Shown here piece after piece: positions 20,494 to 31,643 of a stretch of DNA of 64,000 nt. Numbering within the stretch: the stretch's first letter is position 1; each line of letters begins with the position of its first letter. A program made the position numbers and the translations under genes. The stretch is from Brevibacterium jeotgali (GTDB taxonomy: Bacteria > Actinomycetota > Actinomycetes > Actinomycetales > Brevibacteriaceae): positions 124,001-188,000 of the forward strand of contig NZ_FXZM01000002.1 in the NCBI RefSeq assembly GCF_900169175.1, in the 5' to 3' direction. Under the pieces are notes generated by a model. The model was not told where the DNA came from. It did not search any database and worked only from the letters and a program-made list of their open reading frames with translations.

Positions 20494-20528
20494 GTATGCG
20501 GTTCAGATCAGTGCATCGTGGGGATTCG

Positions 20529-20771
20529 TCAGGCGAAGCGGACTATGACGCCCAGGAGGACGATGCTCGCCGCCCAGACGATCGCCACGAGCGTGGTGAA
20601 CCGGTTGAGGTTCCGCTCTGCGACACCCGACGAACCGAGCGATGAGCTCATTCCGCCGCCGAACATGTCCGACATGCCGCCGCCCTTCCCCTTGTGCATG
20701 AGGATGAGAAGGATCAGGAAGGCACTGGTGAGGATGAGGAGCGCGATCAGCGTCCAGTTGAGGATCTCCAT
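20529..20771 (-). CDS. secG: SecG, preprotein translocase subunit
   Basis: An 80-residue membrane protein with two helices (LIALLILTSAFLILLILMHK, about 8-27, and LVAIVWAASIVLLGVIV near the end) joined by a Gly-rich loop with GKGGGMSDMFGGG, the SecG hallmark. It aids SecYE during protein export. It is the last gene of the leftward glycolysis operon, 7 bases after tpiA; this place is conserved in actinobacteria. Confidence 0.93.
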   Translation of the reverse strand: MEILNWTLIALLILTSAFLILLILMHKGKGGGMSDMFGGGMSSSLGSSGVAERNLNRFTTLVAIVWAASIVLLGVIVRFA

Positions 20772-20778
20772 AATGACC

Positions 20779-21573
20779 TCAGTCTACTCGGTGTACTGCG
20801 TCGATCAGGTCAGCGAACCCCGTCGGGTCGAGACTCGCTCCCCCGACGAGCGCTCCGTCGACGTCCTCGCCCGATACGATCGCCGCGGCGTTGTCCGTCT
20901 TGACGCTGCCGCCGTACAGGATCCGTGTCGCGTCGCCGCATGCTTCGCCGTGCGTGTCGACGACGCGCGCGCGGATGGCGGCCGCCATCTCCTGTGCGTC
21001 GGCGGGGCCGGCGGTCTCCCCCGTGCCGATCGCCCACACGGGTTCGTATGCGATGACGAGCCCCGCCAGCGCGTCCGCCGACGAACCGTCGAGCGCGGCG
21101 TCCACCTGGTCCAGGACGTAGGCGACGTGGTCGCCTGCCTGACGCACGTCGAGCGCTTCGCCCACGCAGAGGACGGGAGCCAGATCGTGTCGCAGCGCCG
21201 CCTTGATCTTCGCGCTCACCAGCGCGTCGTCCTCAGCGTGGTGCTCACGGCGCTCGCTGTGCCCGACGAGGGCGTACATGCAGCCCAGACGCTTCAGGAA
21301 CGCGCCGGAGACGTCGCCCGTGTACGCGCCCGCATCATGCGGTGAGAGATCCTGCGCTCCGTAGGCCAGGTCCATCTTCTCGCCCTGCACCAGAGTCTGC
21401 ACGGACCGGATGTCGGTGAAGGGCGGCAGCAGGGCCACGTCGATCTCCTGGAGATCCACTTTGGAGTCCCGCAGCGCCCAGGCGAGCTTCTGCACGAGTG
21501 TCAGGGCCTCGAAGTGATCGAGGTTCATCTTCCAGTTCCCCGCGATGAGGGGGGTGCGCTGTGTCTGTGCCAT
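20779..21573 (-). CDS. tpiA: Triosephosphate isomerase
   Basis: A 264-residue TIM barrel that interconverts dihydroxyacetone phosphate and glyceraldehyde-3-phosphate. Active-site residues are K15 (GNWKMN), H105 (GHSERR) and E177 ([11 protein letters not shown]); the phosphate-binding GGSVKTDN loop is present. Follows pgk after 4 bases and precedes secG. Confidence 0.97.
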   Translation of the reverse strand: MAQTQRTPLIAGNWKMNLDHFEALTLVQKLAWALRDSKVDLQEIDVALLPPFTDIRSVQTLVQGEKMDLAYGAQDLSPHDAGAYTGDVSGAFLKRLGCMYALVGHSERREHHAEDDALVSAKIKAALRHDLAPVLCVGEALDVRQAGDHVAYVLDQVDAALDGSSADALAGLVIAYEPVWAIGTGETAGPADAQEMAAAIRARVVDTHGEACGDATRILYGGSVKTDNAAAIVSGEDVDGALVGGASLDPTGFADLIDAVHRVD

Positions 21574-21577
21574 GCTG

Positions 21578-22801
21578 TCAGTCCTCCAGGACGTCGAGGC
21601 CGGGGAGGGTGCGTCCCTCGAGGAACTCGAGCGAGGCGCCCCCGCCGGTCGAGATGTGTCCGAAATCGTCGTCCGCGAAGCCGAGTGCGCGGACGGCGGC
21701 CGCGGAATCGCCGCCGCCGACCACGGTCAGTCTGCCGTCCTCCCGTCCGCCGTGAGCACTCGTGAGCGCCTCGGCGACCGCCTGGGTGCCCGCTGCGAAC
21801 GCGGGGAACTCGAAGACGCCCATGGGGCCGTTCCAGAACACCGTCTGCGCCGCGCGGATCCGCTCCGCATAGGCGGCGGCAGCACGCGGCCCGATGTCCA
21901 GGCCCAGCGCCGAGGCGCCGGCCGGAGTCGATTCGAGCGCGTCGACCTCGGCCGTCCAGTGGTCTGCGTCACGGTCGAAGGAGGCCGCCATGACGATGTC
22001 GTCCGGCAGGAGGATCTCCACGCCCTTCGCAGCGGCCTTGGCGAGGTACCCGCGCACCGTGTCGAGCTGGTCCTCCTCCACGAGGCTCGCCCCGATCGCA
22101 TGGCCCTGCGCTCTGAGGAACGTGAACACCATGCCGCCGCCGATCGCGAGCAGGTCGGCACGGTCGAGCAGGCTGTCGATCACCCCCAGCTTGTCCGAGA
22201 CCTTGGAACCGCCCAGGACGACCGCATACGGACGGACCGGATCCTCCAGCAGCCTGCGTGAGACCTCCACCTCAGCGGCCACGAGTCCACCCGCGTAGGC
22301 CGGGACGAGGCGCGCCACGTCGAAGACGCTCGCCTGCTTGCGGTGGACGACGCCGAAGCCGTCGGACACGAAGAGGTCCGCGAACTGTGCGAGCCGCTGC
22401 GCGAAGGCACCGCGCTCCGCATCGTCCTTCGCCGTCTCACCCGGATTGAACCGAAGGTTCTCCAGGAGCACGACCTCGCCGTCGGCGAGTGCGTCCACCG
22501 CTGCTCGGGCGGACTCCCCCACCGTGTCCGTCGCGAAGGCGACGGGGCGGCCGATCTCCTCGGCCAGCGCCTCGGCGACCGGGCCGAGTGACAGTTCGGC
22601 GACCGGGGCTCCCTGGGGCCTCCCCAGGTGGGCGACGACGATGACCCGCGCACCGGCCTCGGCGAGCGAGCGGATGGTCGGGGCCGATGCAGTGATCCGA
22701 CCGCGGTCCGCGATGGCACCGTCGGAGAGCGGGACGTTGAGGTCGCTGCGGACGAGCACTCGCCTGCTCGCGACGTCGACGGAGGGGGTGAGGGTCAGCA
22801 T
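21578..22801 (-). CDS. pgk: Phosphoglycerate kinase
   Basis: A 407-residue two-lobed kinase transferring phosphate from 1,3-bisphosphoglycerate to ADP. Seen: [11 protein letters not shown] near the N-terminus, [40 protein letters not shown] and the nucleotide-binding [10 protein letters not shown]. The ATG at 22801 has AAAGGAA ahead; the frame extends further upstream without homology. A 37-base gap separates it from gap. Confidence 0.96.
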   Translation of the reverse strand: MLTLTPSVDVASRRVLVRSDLNVPLSDGAIADRGRITASAPTIRSLAEAGARVIVVAHLGRPQGAPVAELSLGPVAEALAEEIGRPVAFATDTVGESARAAVDALADGEVVLLENLRFNPGETAKDDAERGAFAQRLAQFADLFVSDGFGVVHRKQASVFDVARLVPAYAGGLVAAEVEVSRRLLEDPVRPYAVVLGGSKVSDKLGVIDSLLDRADLLAIGGGMVFTFLRAQGHAIGASLVEEDQLDTVRGYLAKAAAKGVEILLPDDIVMAASFDRDADHWTAEVDALESTPAGASALGLDIGPRAAAAYAERIRAAQTVFWNGPMGVFEFPAFAAGTQAVAEALTSAHGGREDGRLTVVGGGDSAAAVRALGFADDDFGHISTGGGASLEFLEGRTLPGLDVLED

Positions 22802-22838
22802 GGGGTTCCTTTCGGGCTGTGCACGGGCCGGTACGGCC

Positions 22839-23843
22839 TCAGGAGAGCTCTGTGCCGATGTGCGCGGCGAGATCGAGCAGACGGTGCGAGTAGCCCCATT
22901 CGTTGTCGTACCAGGCGATGACCTTGATCTGGTCGCCCACCTGCTCCGTGAGCAGGCCGTCGACGATCGCCGAGTGGTCGTCCATGACGATGTCGGACGA
23001 CACGATGGGGTCCTCGGTATAGGCGAGGATGCCGGAGAGTCCGCCGGCCGCCGCCTCGCGCAGCAGCGCATTCACCTCGGCGACGTCGGTTGCCCGCTCC
23101 GGCGTGAAGACGAGGTCCACGAGCGATCCGGTGGGGACCGGTACGCGCACGGCGATGCCGCTGAGGCGGCCCGCGAGCTCAGGCAGGACCTGCCCCACCG
23201 CTGCCGCGGCGCCGGTGGTGGTCGGAACGATGTTGACAGCGGCGGCGCGCGCACGGCGGGGATCCTTGTGGTTGCCGTCCACCAGACGCTGGTCACCGGT
23301 GTACGCGTGCACCGTCGTCATCAGTCCGGACGCGATGCCGACGCCGTCGTGCAGGACTCTGGCGACGGGGGCGAGGCAGTTCGTCGTGCACGAGGCGTTC
23401 GACACGATCGAGTGCCGGGCCGGGTCGAAGTCCGTGTGGTTGACCCCCATGACGAACATCCCGTCGACCCCCCTGCCGGGCGACGAGAGGATCACGGTCG
23501 TGGCCCCGGCCTCCAGGTGACCTCGGGCCTGGTCGGCCGTCCTGAACCGACCGGTCGCCTCGATGACGATGTCGACCCCGTACTCCGACCACGGGATGTC
23601 TGCGGGAACGGAGTGGTCCGTCGCCCGGATGCTGCGGCCGTCGACGATGAGTGAGCTGTCGTCGTAGGACACGTCGGCGTCGATGCGGCCCCAGACGGAG
23701 TCGTACTTCAGGAGGTGGGCGAGTGATGCGTTGTCGGTGAGGTCGTTGACCGCGACGACGTCGACGCCGGCCGTGGCGAGCGACTGTCGCAGGAACGACC
23801 TCCCGATGCGCCCGAAACCGTTGATGCCGATGCGAGTGGCCAT
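22839..23843 (-). CDS. gap: Glyceraldehyde-3-phosphate dehydrogenase, type I
   Basis: A 334-residue NAD-dependent dehydrogenase. The Rossmann motif is INGFGRIGR (7-15), N33-D34 fits NAD preference, the catalytic C152 is in SNASCTTN and the partner H179 in VHAYTGDQ. WYDNEWGYS near the end is the family mark. The ATG at 23843 (MATRIGING) has GAGGAGC 7 bases ahead and is preferred over an upstream ATG at 23861. The loop reading SSPGRGVDGMFVMGVN is a variant of the common SAPAKG form. Downstream of whiA. Confidence 0.95.
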   Translation of the reverse strand: MATRIGINGFGRIGRSFLRQSLATAGVDVVAVNDLTDNASLAHLLKYDSVWGRIDADVSYDDSSLIVDGRSIRATDHSVPADIPWSEYGVDIVIEATGRFRTADQARGHLEAGATTVILSSPGRGVDGMFVMGVNHTDFDPARHSIVSNASCTTNCLAPVARVLHDGVGIASGLMTTVHAYTGDQRLVDGNHKDPRRARAAAVNIVPTTTGAAAAVGQVLPELAGRLSGIAVRVPVPTGSLVDLVFTPERATDVAEVNALLREAAAGGLSGILAYTEDPIVSSDIVMDDHSAIVDGLLTEQVGDQIKVIAWYDNEWGYSHRLLDLAAHIGTELS

Positions 23844-23857
23844 GGCTGGAGCTCCTC

Positions 23858-24841
23858 TCATTCCTCTTCGAGCATCTCCGATGTGAGGTGCGCGTCCGTG
23901 CCGGGGATGCCCGTGTCCTCGGCCAGCTTGTCCGCGGTGGCGAGGAGCCGTCGGATGCGGCCGGCGACCGCATCCTTCGTCATGACGGGATCCGCGAGCT
24001 GCCCGAGCTCCTCGAGAGAGGCCTGCTTGTGGGTGAGTCGCAGCGCCCCGGCGTAGCGGAGGTGCTCCGGCACGTCGTCGCCGAGGATCTCCAGCGCCCG
24101 CTCGACTCGCGCACCGGCGGCCACTGCCGCACGAGCGGACCGGCGGAGGTTCGCATCATCGAAGTTCGCCAGGCGGTTCGCGGTCGCCCGGACCTCGCGC
24201 CGCATGCGGCGCTCCTCCCACACGAGCACCGCGTCATGAGCGCCCATCCTGGTCAGCAGGGCGGCGATCGCGTCACCGTCGCGGATGACGACGCGATCGG
24301 TGCCGCGCACCTCGCGCGCCTTCGCAGTGATGGAGAGGCGACGAGCTGCCCCGACCAGAGCGAGTGCTGCTTCCGGTCCGGGGCACGTGATCTCCAGTGC
24401 CGCGGACCGTCCTGGTTCCGTGAGCGATCCGTGGGCCAGGAAGGCGCCCCGCCATGCCGCTTCGCAGTCTGCCACAGCGCCGTTGACGATCGTCGAGGGC
24501 AGCCCGCGCACCGGACGTCCTCGAGCATCGAGCAGGCCCGTCTGCCGTGCGAGCGCAGCGCCGTTGGCGGTCACCCGGACCATGTACCGGCTTCCCCGCC
24601 GCAGTCCGCTGCCCGTGATCGCGATGATCTCCGAGGGGTGGTCGAAGAGTCCACGGATCTCCCCGCGGAGTCGTCGAGCCGCAGCGGCGGTGTCCAGCTC
24701 CGCCTCGATGAGGATCGATCCGCCGGACATGTGCAGAGCGCCGGCGAACCTGAGCATCGCCGACACCTCCGCCTTCCGGGCGGACACCCTCATCACGTCG
24801 AACCGGGCGACCTCGTCCTTGACCTGCGCGGTCAGTGCCAT
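23858..24841 (-). CDS. whiA: WhiA, developmental/cell-division regulator
   Basis: A 327-residue protein of the WhiA family: an N-terminal LAGLIDADG-homing-endonuclease-like fold (from [14 protein letters not shown] to the GAFLAHGSL stretch) without the nuclease acids, and a C-terminal helix-turn-helix ([25 protein letters not shown]). WhiA activates sporulation genes in Streptomyces and affects cell division and chromosome segregation in other Gram-positives. The ATG at 24841 has AAGGAGG 9 bases ahead. The rapZ-yvcK-whiA order is strongly conserved. Confidence 0.95.
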   Translation of the reverse strand: MALTAQVKDEVARFDVMRVSARKAEVSAMLRFAGALHMSGGSILIEAELDTAAAARRLRGEIRGLFDHPSEIIAITGSGLRRGSRYMVRVTANGAALARQTGLLDARGRPVRGLPSTIVNGAVADCEAAWRGAFLAHGSLTEPGRSAALEITCPGPEAALALVGAARRLSITAKAREVRGTDRVVIRDGDAIAALLTRMGAHDAVLVWEERRMRREVRATANRLANFDDANLRRSARAAVAAGARVERALEILGDDVPEHLRYAGALRLTHKQASLEELGQLADPVMTKDAVAGRIRRLLATADKLAEDTGIPGTDAHLTSEMLEEE

Positions 24842-24872
24842 GGGCACTCCGCCTCCTTCGTTCTGTCGTCCG

Positions 24873-25937
24873 TCACCACTGCTCCTCCGCGAGCAGCCCG
24901 GAGTCCAGCAGCATGTCACGGTAGCAGGCCGCCAGCTTGAGGCTGTCGTGCTGACCGGGCCGCCGCGACGTGAGTGGATGGGTGCGCACGGCGGCGCCGA
25001 AGAGCGAGGCGGCGATGTCGACGAGTGCGGGCTCGCCCGCTGCTGCCAAGGCATCGACGAGTACGTAGTCGAGACGCAGCTCTGGCGCGTGGTTGTGCAG
25101 CGACTGCAGGTGGTCGACCAGGGAGAGGTCCGCCGTCTCCCCCGGTGCTGCACCCAGGTTGAGCGTGAGTGTGCGCAGCGCATCCGATTCGCAGATCGCC
25201 CGGGCCAGATCCGGCACCAGGAGGTGCGGCATCACGGACGTGTACCACGAGCCGGGCCCCAGGTTGAGGACGTCGGCCTGCTCGACGGCTGCGATCGTCT
25301 CACTGCGCGCGGGCGGCGAGGCCGGATCCAGACGCACCTCGGTCACCCTGCCGGGCGTGGCCGCCAGGACGGACTGGCCGCGGATGACCGTCGTCGGTTC
25401 GCTCGGGGTGGACTGGACGTCCGCCTCGATGGTCAGCGGCAGCGACGACATGGGCAGCACCCGGCCGTGCGCGCGCAGGAGCCGGGCGATCCAGTCGAGG
25501 CCGACCACATGGTCGTCGTGGATCTGCCACAGGGCCGCGATGAGGAGGTTGCCCACGGCATGGCCCTCGAGTGATCCGGCGGACGTGAAGCGATGCTGGA
25601 TGACATCGCGCCAGACGCGTCCCCATTCCCCGTCGTCGCAGAGCGCCGCCAGCGCCATCCGCAGGTCGCCGGGCGGCAGACCGCCCATCTCGCTGCGGAG
25701 CCGGCCCGATGACCCGCCGTCGTCCGCGACGGTCACCACCGCGGTGAGGTTCTCCGTGATGAGGCGGAAGGCGCGCAGCGCCGCATAGAGGCCGTGCCCT
25801 CCCCCGAAGCTCACGATGCGCGGTTCGCCCCTGCTCCCGTGATCGTCGTGCTTGCGGCCGAAGACTCCCCCCAGCAGCAGCGGCAGTTCTTCTGTGCTGG
25901 GGGCGCGCCCCATGTCGGGTGCTCCGTGTGTGCTCAT
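24873..25937 (-). CDS. yvcK: YvcK/GlmR-type gluconeogenesis and cell-wall factor
   Basis: A 354-residue protein of the CofD-like family that binds UDP-sugars and helps direct carbon into peptidoglycan precursors. Motifs seen are [52 protein letters not shown] and [17 protein letters not shown]. It has an extra polar N-terminus of about 35 residues compared with the shortest family members; a later start is possible. It lies 6 bases after rapZ and 31 before whiA. Confidence 0.94.
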   Translation of the reverse strand: MSTHGAPDMGRAPSTEELPLLLGGVFGRKHDDHGSRGEPRIVSFGGGHGLYAALRAFRLITENLTAVVTVADDGGSSGRLRSEMGGLPPGDLRMALAALCDDGEWGRVWRDVIQHRFTSAGSLEGHAVGNLLIAALWQIHDDHVVGLDWIARLLRAHGRVLPMSSLPLTIEADVQSTPSEPTTVIRGQSVLAATPGRVTEVRLDPASPPARSETIAAVEQADVLNLGPGSWYTSVMPHLLVPDLARAICESDALRTLTLNLGAAPGETADLSLVDHLQSLHNHAPELRLDYVLVDALAAAGEPALVDIAASLFGAAVRTHPLTSRRPGQHDSLKLAACYRDMLLDSGLLAEEQW

Positions 25938-25943
25938 GATCTC

Positions 25944-26837
25944 TCACTCACTTCCGAGGTCCCGATGGCGGACAGACACCCGCACACCCGTTGCGTGGCG
26001 GAGGCGACGGGCAAGCTCCTCCGACATCGCGACCGACCGGTGCTTGCCACCCGTGCAGCCCAGGGCGACGGTCGCGAAGGCACGGCCCTCGTCCACGTAC
26101 CCGGCGACTGCGGTCGCGAGTGCTCGGGTGTAGTCATCGAGGAATGCGGACGCGTTCGGCTTCTGGAAGACGTAGTCCGCGACTTCGGAATCCGTGCCGT
26201 TGAACGGGCGCAGGTGCGGGATCCAGTGGGGGTTCGGCAGGAACCGCACGTCCGCCACATGATCCGCATCCTTGGGGATCCCGTATTTGAACCCGAAGCT
26301 CAGAACGGTGATCCGCAGCGCATCGCCGCCGTTCTCCGCGAATGCGCTGCGTACTTCGCGGGCCAGCTCGTGGACGTTGAGGTCGGAGGTGTCGATGACG
26401 ACATCCGCCCGGTGGCGGAGGTTCTCCAGGACCGCCCGCTCCGCGGAGATCCCGTCGAGAAGCGTGCCCTCGCCCTGGATGGGGTGCGGGCGGCGGACGG
26501 ATTCGTACCGGCGCACGAGCATGTCGTCACCGGCATCGAGGAAGAGGACCCGCAGGGCGATGCCCTGGTGGAGGTACTCATCGACGGCTGCCGCCAGATC
26601 GGTCCGCGGTGTGCCGCGGCCCCGGATGTCCGTGACGATCGCGACGTTGGGCAGTGCCCCTTCGGCACGCCCGACGAGCTCGAGCAGCGCAGGGATCATC
26701 TGGGCCGGCAGGTTGTCGACGACGTACCAGTCGAGGTCCTCGAGGACGCGCGCGGCCGTCGTCTTGCCTGCTCCGGACATCCCGGTCACGAGGACGACTT
26801 CAGGCTGGTGTCCCCGAGCGGTGGTGTCAGCTGTCAT
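25944..26837 (-). CDS. rapZ: RapZ-family nucleotide-binding protein
   Basis: A 297-residue P-loop protein: Walker A is G19-MSGAGKTT, Walker B-like VVDNLPAQM, and the C-terminal half has FGFKYGIP, FLPNPHW and ALGCTGGKHRSVAMSE, the RapZ signature. In E. coli RapZ steers decay of the GlmZ small RNA to control GlmS; in actinobacteria the molecular role is less clear. It starts inside the end of uvrC (11-base overlap), and yvcK follows. Confidence 0.94.
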   Translation of the reverse strand: MTADTTARGHQPEVVLVTGMSGAGKTTAARVLEDLDWYVVDNLPAQMIPALLELVGRAEGALPNVAIVTDIRGRGTPRTDLAAAVDEYLHQGIALRVLFLDAGDDMLVRRYESVRRPHPIQGEGTLLDGISAERAVLENLRHRADVVIDTSDLNVHELAREVRSAFAENGGDALRITVLSFGFKYGIPKDADHVADVRFLPNPHWIPHLRPFNGTDSEVADYVFQKPNASAFLDDYTRALATAVAGYVDEGRAFATVALGCTGGKHRSVAMSEELARRLRHATGVRVSVRHRDLGSE

Positions 26838-28707
26838 CCTGTGCAGCCCCTTCCTTCAATCCTTCGTGAATCGTAGCCGCCAGAGCTGCGCCGACTCCCT
26901 CGGCCGCCTGGAGGTCCTCCACAGAGGCCTTCCGGATCCGTGCGACCGATCCGAACTGCTTGAGCAGAGCCTTCCGCCGGGCGGGTCCGAGTCCCGGGAT
27001 GGCATCGAGCGCAGAGGTCTTCGCAGTCGCGGCGCGCTTCTTCCGATGGAAGGAGATCGCGAAGCGGTGCGCCTCGTCGCGGATCCGCTGCAGCAGGTAG
27101 AGCCCTTCGGAGCTGCGGGGGAACACCGTCGGATAGTCGTCGCCCGGCAGCCAGACCTCCTCGAGCCTCTTCGCGAGGCCCGCGACCGCGATGCCTGCGA
27201 GCCCCAGGTCGTCCAGCGCCCGGCGTGCCGCAGACACCTGAGACGGGCCTCCGTCGACCAGCAGCAGGGACGGACGGTAGCCGAAGCGCTCGTCGGGTTC
27301 GTCGGAGGCCAGGCTCTCGAGGTACCGGGAGAAGCGTCTGGACACGACGTCATACATCGCCGACGTGTCATCGCGCGCTGCCTCCCCGCGCACGGAGAAG
27401 TGCCGGTAGTCGCGCTTCTTCGGCAGCCCGTCCTCGAAGACGATCAGGGAGCCGACGACGTCCTGTCCCTGTGTGTGGGAATTGTCGATGCACTCGATCC
27501 GCAGCGGCGGCTCATCGAGTCCGAGCAGCTCGTGGACCTCCCGCAGCGCCTCGCTGCGGGTCGTGAGATCCGACGCCCTCCGTGTCCGATGCAGCACCAG
27601 CGACTGCTCCGCGTTCTGCCGGACGGTGTCGAGCAGGGCCTTCTTCTCGCCGCGCTCCGGGACCCTCAGCGTCACGCGGCTGCCGCCGCGCCGCTCTCGC
27701 AGCCATTCCTCCATCGACGCACGATCGTCCGGACCGACGTCGACGAGCACTTCGGGCGGAACGGCTTCGGGGGCCACGTCGCCGTATGCCTGCCGGAGGT
27801 AGTCGGAGGTGAGTTCCCCGCGAGTCGTGCCCTCGAGGCGCTCGACGATCCAGCCGCGCTCACCGCGGATCCGGCCTCCGCGCACGTGGAAGACCTGTAC
27901 GGCGGCTTCGAGCTCGTCCAGATGGAGGGCGAAGATGTCGCAGTCCACGTTCATGGACAGGACGACGGCGTTCTTCGCGAGGACCGTCTCGAGAGCCTGG
28001 ATCTGGTCCCGCAGCCGCGCCGCGTGCTCATAGTCCAGGTCTGCGGCCGCAGCCGCCATCTCCTTCTTCCGCGACGAGATCATCGTGCCCGTCGACCCGG
28101 ACATGAAATCCGTGATCCCGCGCACCAGGTCGCGGTGCTCGTCCTCGCTCACCCGGCCGACGCAGGGGGCGGCGCACTTCCCGATGTAGCCCAGCAGGCA
28201 GGGTCTGCCGCTGCGCTCGGCGCGCTTGAAGACGCCCGAGGTGCACGTGCGGACCGGGAACACGCGCAGCAGCTGGTCGAGGGACTCGCGGATCGCCCAG
28301 GCCTGGCCGAAGGGACCGAAGTAGGTGACGCCCTGCCGGCGCTTCCCCCGGGTCACGTAGACCCGCGGCACGCGGTCCTGGGTCGTGATCGCCAGGTAGG
28401 GATACGACTTGTCGTCGCGGAACATGACGTTGAACCGCGGGGAGAACTCGCGGATCCACGTCCATTCGAGCTGGAGGGCCTCGACCTCCGTCGTGACGAC
28501 CGTCCATTCGACCGATGAGGCGGAGTGGACCATGCGGAACGTGCGCGGGTGCAGCCCCGCAGGGTCTGCGAAGTACGAGTTCAGGCGCTGTCGGAGGTTC
28601 TTCGCCTTCCCGACGTAGAGGACCCTGCGGTCCTCGTCGCGAAACCGGTAGACTCCCGCCTGTGTCGGGATCTCCCCCGACGCGGGCCGGTACTCACTGG
28701 GGTCCAC
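26827..28707 (-). CDS. uvrC: UvrC, excision nuclease subunit C
   Basis: A 626-residue endonuclease of nucleotide excision repair. The GIY-YIG domain appears at the N-terminus (AGVYRF ... [14 protein letters not shown]), then the Cys-rich region ([15 protein letters not shown]), the UVR motif around [11 protein letters not shown], the RNase H-like endonuclease domain ([11 protein letters not shown] ... [14 protein letters not shown]) and C-terminal helix-hairpin-helix repeats ([25 protein letters not shown]). Start is the GTG at 28707 with AGGAGG 7 bases ahead; it overlaps the uvrA end by 14 bases, so both are coupled. Confidence 0.95.
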   Translation of the reverse strand: MDPSEYRPASGEIPTQAGVYRFRDEDRRVLYVGKAKNLRQRLNSYFADPAGLHPRTFRMVHSASSVEWTVVTTEVEALQLEWTWIREFSPRFNVMFRDDKSYPYLAITTQDRVPRVYVTRGKRRQGVTYFGPFGQAWAIRESLDQLLRVFPVRTCTSGVFKRAERSGRPCLLGYIGKCAAPCVGRVSEDEHRDLVRGITDFMSGSTGTMISSRKKEMAAAAADLDYEHAARLRDQIQALETVLAKNAVVLSMNVDCDIFALHLDELEAAVQVFHVRGGRIRGERGWIVERLEGTTRGELTSDYLRQAYGDVAPEAVPPEVLVDVGPDDRASMEEWLRERRGGSRVTLRVPERGEKKALLDTVRQNAEQSLVLHRTRRASDLTTRSEALREVHELLGLDEPPLRIECIDNSHTQGQDVVGSLIVFEDGLPKKRDYRHFSVRGEAARDDTSAMYDVVSRRFSRYLESLASDEPDERFGYRPSLLLVDGGPSQVSAARRALDDLGLAGIAVAGLAKRLEEVWLPGDDYPTVFPRSSEGLYLLQRIRDEAHRFAISFHRKKRAATAKTSALDAIPGLGPARRKALLKQFGSVARIRKASVEDLQAAEGVGAALAATIHEGLKEGAAQDDS

Positions 28708-31612
28708 CGACGCTCCTCCTGCGGAGCAGTTCCGCGATGTACTGGCCCGTGTGGCTGCCCGCGATCTGCGCGACCTGCTCCGGAGTGCCCTCTGCGACCA
28801 CGCTGCCGCCACCGCGGCCGCCTTCCGGCCCCATGTCGATGACATGGTCGGCGGAGCCGATCACATCCAGATTGTGCTCGATGACGAGGACCGTGTTGCC
28901 CTTGTCCACGAGTCCCTGGAGCACGGCCAGCAGGCGGGAGATGTCCTCGAAGTGGAGACCCGTCGTCGGCTCGTCGAGGACGTAGACGGTGCGCCCGCGG
29001 GTGCGCTTCTGCAGTTCGGAGGCGAGCTTCACGCGCTGCGCCTCACCACCCGACAGAGTCGTCGCCGGCTGTCCGAGGCGCACGTAGCCGAGCCCCACCT
29101 CCACGAGGGTCTTCAGATGACGGGAGATCGCCGGAACGGCTTCGAAGAACTCCGCGGCCTCGTCGATCGGCATGTCGAGGACCGCAGCGATCGACCTGCC
29201 CTTGAACGTGGCTTCGAGGGTCTCCCGGTTGTAACGGGCCCCGTCGCAGACCTCGCACGGTACGTACACGTCCGGCAGGAAGTTCATCTCGATCTTGATC
29301 GTGCCGTCGCCCTTGCAGTTCTCGCAGCGGCCGCCCTTCACATTGAAGGAGAACCGGCCCGGCTGATAGCCGCGGACGCGGGAGACCTCTGTTTCGGAGA
29401 AGAGCCTGCGGACGTGGTCGAAGACCCCGGTGTAGGTCGCGGGGTTCGACCGCGGCGTGCGCCCGATCGGCGACTGATCGACGTGGATGACCTTGTCCAG
29501 GTTCTCCAGACCCGTGATCCGCTTGTGGCGACCGGGCACGCGGCGCGCCTTGTTGAGCCTGTTCGCGAGCTCCGTGTACAGGATGTCGTTCACCAGGGTC
29601 GACTTGCCCGATCCGGAGACACCGGTGATGGCGGTGAAGACTCCCAGCGGGAAATCGACCGTCACGTCCTGGAGGTTGTTCTCCCGTGCGCGCTCGACCG
29701 TCACGATACGGTCCGGGTCCACGGGTCGCCGAGCTTCCGGCAGCGGGATGAACGAGCGGCCGGAGAGGTAGTCGCCGGTGATGGACCGCGGTGCGTCGAC
29801 GATGCCGGAGACCGGTCCCGAGTACACGATCTCACCGCCGTGCTCGCCGGCGCGAGGGCCGATGTCGACCATCCAGTCCGCGGATTCGATCGTCTCCTCG
29901 TCGTGCTCGACGACGATGAGGGTGTTCCCGAGGTCGCGCAGCTTCGCGAGCGTTCCGATGAGGCGACGGTTGTCCCGCTGGTGCAGGCCGATGCTCGGTT
30001 CGTCGAGGACGTAGAGGACACCCACGAGCCCCGATCCGATCTGCGTCGCGAGACGGATCCGCTGTGCTTCGCCGCCGGACAGCGTGCCCGCGGTCCGATC
30101 CAGGCTCAGGTAGTCCAGACCCACGTCGAGCAGGAACCGAAGCCGAGCACTGATCTCCTTCATGACCTGCGCCGCGATGGCGGCGTCGCGATCCGACAGC
30201 GTGAGCCCGTCGAGGAACACCGCCGCTTCGTCGATGGGCAGCGCGGAGACCTGTGCGATCGAACGGTCCCCCACGGTCACCGCGAGGACTTCGGGACGCA
30301 GTCGTGTGCCGGCGCAGACGGCGCACGGGATCTCTCGCATGTACGCCTCGTAGCGCTCACGCGAGGCATCCGACTCCGTCTCCTCATGCTTGCGGAGGAT
30401 GTACTGGAAGACTCCTTCGAAGCCCGTCGAGTACTTGCGCTCCCGGCCGAAGCGGTTCCGGTACCGGACCTGGACCTTGTAGTCCTTCCCCTCCAGCAGC
30501 GCACTGCGGGCCGCCCCGGGCAGGTCCTTCCACGGCGTCGTCATATCGAAGCCCAGTTCGTCGCCGAGCCCCTTGACGATCCGCAGGAAGTACTGGGCAG
30601 TCGTCTTGCCGGTCGCCCACGGGGCGATCGCGCCCTCTGTGAGGGACAGGTCATCGTCCGGGATGACGAGCGACTCGTCGACGCTCAGCTTCGTGCCGAT
30701 CCCGTCGCACGCGGGGCATGCGCCGAACGGCGAGTTGAAGGAGAAGGTGCGCGGTTCGATCTCGTCGAGGACGAGGGGATGGTCGTTGGGGCAGCGGAGG
30801 TTCTCCGAGTAGGTGCGCACGGTGCCCTCATCGACGAGGTCGATGTCGATCCGACCCTCTGCCAGCGCCAGACCCGTCTCCACGGAGTCGGCCAGCCGCT
30901 GTCGGATGCCGTCGCGGACGACGACGCGGTCGACGATCACGGAGATCGAGTGCTTGTACTGCTTCTTCAGCTCCGGCGGGTCGTCCAGGCGGATCTGCTC
31001 CCCGTCGACCATCGCGCGCGAATAGCCCTGCGCCAGGAGCTTCGGGAAGAGATCCTTGAACTCGCCCTTCCGGTCGCGGACGAGCGGTGCCATCACCACC
31101 AGCTTGGTCCGCTCCGGCAGCTCGAGGAGGCGGTCGACGATCTGCTGAGGGCTCTGCTTCTCGATCACCTCCCCGCACGTCGGGCAGTGCGGGACGCCGA
31201 TCCGCGCCCAGAGGAGACGGAGGAAGTCATGGACCTCCGTGATCGTGCCGACGGTCGAGCGCGGATTCTTCGATGTCGACTTCTGATCGATCGAGACCGC
31301 CGGGGACAGCCCCTCGATGAAGTCGACGTCCGGCTTGTCGACCTGCCCCAGGAACTGCCGCGCGTAGGCGGACAGGGATTCGACGTACCTGCGCTGGCCC
31401 TCCGCGAAGATCGTGTCGAACGCCAGGGACGACTTGCCGGAACCGCTCAGCCCGGTGAACACCACCATCGAGTCGCGCGGGATGGTGACCGACGCGTCCT
31501 TGAGGTTGTGGGCACGAGCGCCCTCGACGCGGATGACCGGGGCATCGTCGTCGAGGGACGACGTGTGCGCCGGGGCCACGGTGGTCTTCTTCACGGAGTT
31601 CTGCGGAGTCAC
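28694..31612 (-). CDS. uvrA: UvrA, excision nuclease ATPase subunit A
   Basis: A 972-residue damage-recognition ATPase. Two ABC modules are seen: Walker [10 protein letters not shown] and GVSGSGKST, signatures [12 protein letters not shown] and [12 protein letters not shown], Walker [11 protein letters not shown] and [10 protein letters not shown]. Zinc-binding cysteines are at CPTC/CPAC and CENCKGDG with CEVCDGARY. UvrA loads UvrB at DNA lesions; uvrB is 4 kb away and uvrC directly downstream. The start is GTG at 31612 with a weak ribosome site; a short Ser/Thr-rich N-terminal leader precedes the family core. Confidence 0.97.
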   Translation of the reverse strand: MTPQNSVKKTTVAPAHTSSLDDDAPVIRVEGARAHNLKDASVTIPRDSMVVFTGLSGSGKSSLAFDTIFAEGQRRYVESLSAYARQFLGQVDKPDVDFIEGLSPAVSIDQKSTSKNPRSTVGTITEVHDFLRLLWARIGVPHCPTCGEVIEKQSPQQIVDRLLELPERTKLVVMAPLVRDRKGEFKDLFPKLLAQGYSRAMVDGEQIRLDDPPELKKQYKHSISVIVDRVVVRDGIRQRLADSVETGLALAEGRIDIDLVDEGTVRTYSENLRCPNDHPLVLDEIEPRTFSFNSPFGACPACDGIGTKLSVDESLVIPDDDLSLTEGAIAPWATGKTTAQYFLRIVKGLGDELGFDMTTPWKDLPGAARSALLEGKDYKVQVRYRNRFGRERKYSTGFEGVFQYILRKHEETESDASRERYEAYMREIPCAVCAGTRLRPEVLAVTVGDRSIAQVSALPIDEAAVFLDGLTLSDRDAAIAAQVMKEISARLRFLLDVGLDYLSLDRTAGTLSGGEAQRIRLATQIGSGLVGVLYVLDEPSIGLHQRDNRRLIGTLAKLRDLGNTLIVVEHDEETIESADWMVDIGPRAGEHGGEIVYSGPVSGIVDAPRSITGDYLSGRSFIPLPEARRPVDPDRIVTVERARENNLQDVTVDFPLGVFTAITGVSGSGKSTLVNDILYTELANRLNKARRVPGRHKRITGLENLDKVIHVDQSPIGRTPRSNPATYTGVFDHVRRLFSETEVSRVRGYQPGRFSFNVKGGRCENCKGDGTIKIEMNFLPDVYVPCEVCDGARYNRETLEATFKGRSIAAVLDMPIDEAAEFFEAVPAISRHLKTLVEVGLGYVRLGQPATTLSGGEAQRVKLASELQKRTRGRTVYVLDEPTTGLHFEDISRLLAVLQGLVDKGNTVLVIEHNLDVIGSADHVIDMGPEGGRGGGSVVAEGTPEQVAQIAGSHTGQYIAELLRRRSVGGPQ

Positions 31613-31643
31613 GCCCCCACTCTAGTCACCGGGACGGACACGC

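Noticed and set aside
26838-28706. Frameshift between rapZ, uvrC and uvrA suggested by overlaps
   Set aside because: The 11- and 14-base overlaps keep all three proteins full length with intact motifs, so they reflect translational coupling.
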